This document shows positions 5,728 to 6,013 of a stretch of DNA of 6,013 bases, piece by piece. Each line of letters opens with the position of its first letter. The stretch's first letter is position 1. The position numbers and the translations under genes were made by a program. The notes beneath the pieces are model-generated. The model saw nothing but the letters and a program-made list of their open reading frames with translations, made no database searches and had not been told where the DNA came from. This DNA comes from Planctomycetales bacterium (GTDB lineage: Bacteria > Planctomycetota > UBA11346), in the NCBI GenBank assembly GCA_025362255.1, contig JANYGY010000025.1:1-6013 (forward strand). Reading direction: 5' to 3'.

Positions 5728-6013
5728 TTAGCGTAAACCGGCGCGAAACAGCCGACTTGGAAAAGCTAATCGCAGGCCATCAGCCGTCAGCTGACCCAGT
5801 GGCAGACCGTCGCTCGTGCGCAGCAGCGAATATCCTTCAAGCGGTGTGGTCAGGGATTCACCGGCCCACAAGCGCAAGGCGGTCGCGTGGTCGGTTACAC
5901 CAGCTGGCGCGCCCCGTTCGATCAATCCCTGCGCTCCCCAGGGCTCGAGCTTGTCACCATGGGCTTGTTTGAACGAGATGATCAGCCCCCGGGCTTCGCT
6001 GGGTAATGCGCAG
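5728..6013 (-). CDS. C-terminal fragment, possible PUA-like tail of an RsmF-type RNA cytosine-C5 methyltransferase
   Basis: The minus-strand frame is open from the right edge to TAA at 5730-5728, giving the last 94 residues of a longer protein whose start lies outside the window. Visible segments include LPSEARGLIISFKQAHGD, LEPWGAQGLIERGAP and the terminal stretch ALRLWAGESL, EGYSLLRTSDGLPLGQL, LRLAFPSRLFRAGLR. The pattern 'L-x-G-E-x-L ... G-y-x-L-x-x-x-x-G-x-P-L-G ... yP ... g-L-R' at the very end resembles the PUA-like RNA-binding domain closing RsmF/YebU-type rRNA methyltransferases. The match is by eye and partial: the usual K-N before the tyrosine-proline is absent, so an unrelated protein is possible. 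No catalytic part is visible. The gene converges on the barrel gene, and the two stops are separated by 72 nt holding hairpins. Confidence 0.7.
   Translation of the reverse strand, partial: CALPSEARGLIISFKQAHGDKLEPWGAQGLIERGAPAGVTDHATALRLWAGESLTTPLEGYSLLRTSDGLPLGQLTADGLRLAFPSRLFRAGLR

Noticed and set aside
1..6013. Mobile element, CRISPR array, tRNA or rRNA
   Set aside because: No terminal inverted repeats with a transposase, no regularly spaced direct repeats, and no tRNA-like or rRNA-like stretch was seen on reading both strands; the only notable repeats are those listed.

Overview
The window looks like a chromosomal segment from a Gram-negative bacterium, most likely of the PVC group (Verrucomicrobiota/Lentisphaerota-like). 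The basis is a GC-rich sequence, a Kdo-pathway enzyme and a predicted outer-membrane beta-barrel (both implying an outer membrane), a secreted sialate O-acetylesterase-type enzyme, and a regulator that joins a GntR-type DNA-binding domain to a LacI/PBP1-like sensor domain, a combination common in that group. The taxonomic call is inference from gene content only.

Left part (1-2434): two minus-strand genes for exported proteins. The first runs off the left edge and only its N-terminus with a signal peptide is visible (1-206). The second (325-2262) is a complete secreted carbohydrate esterase of the sialate O-acetylesterase (SASA) family. Each is preceded, 60-72 nt before its start codon and in the same orientation, by a near-identical block of about 31 nt holding a 22-bp inverted repeat (279-300 and 2323-2344). 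This looks like a shared operator. The partial gene also has a separate perfect 19-bp palindrome (230-248) nearer its start.

Middle (2435-3523): a plus-strand GntR/LacI-like hybrid regulator divergent from the esterase gene. The second operator lies in the intergenic region between them. The simplest model is a local sugar- or glycan-responsive regulon in which this regulator senses a ligand and controls both secreted proteins, and perhaps itself. This model is inferred and not shown by the sequence.

Right part (3575-5655): a plus-strand D-arabinose-5-phosphate isomerase (KdsD/KpsF type, SIS plus two CBS domains) with all expected active-site residues, followed 92 nt later by a predicted outer-membrane beta-barrel protein of the DUF3078/DUF481 type. 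That gene ends in a hairpin and then a strong intrinsic terminator (5690-5723). Beyond it, a minus-strand gene enters from the right edge. Only its last 94 residues are visible, and they resemble the PUA-like tail of RsmF-type RNA cytosine methyltransferases.

No tRNA, rRNA, CRISPR array, insertion sequence or phage gene was seen. The genes are mostly of recognisable families. The most interesting signal is the duplicated operator and the small regulon it suggests.
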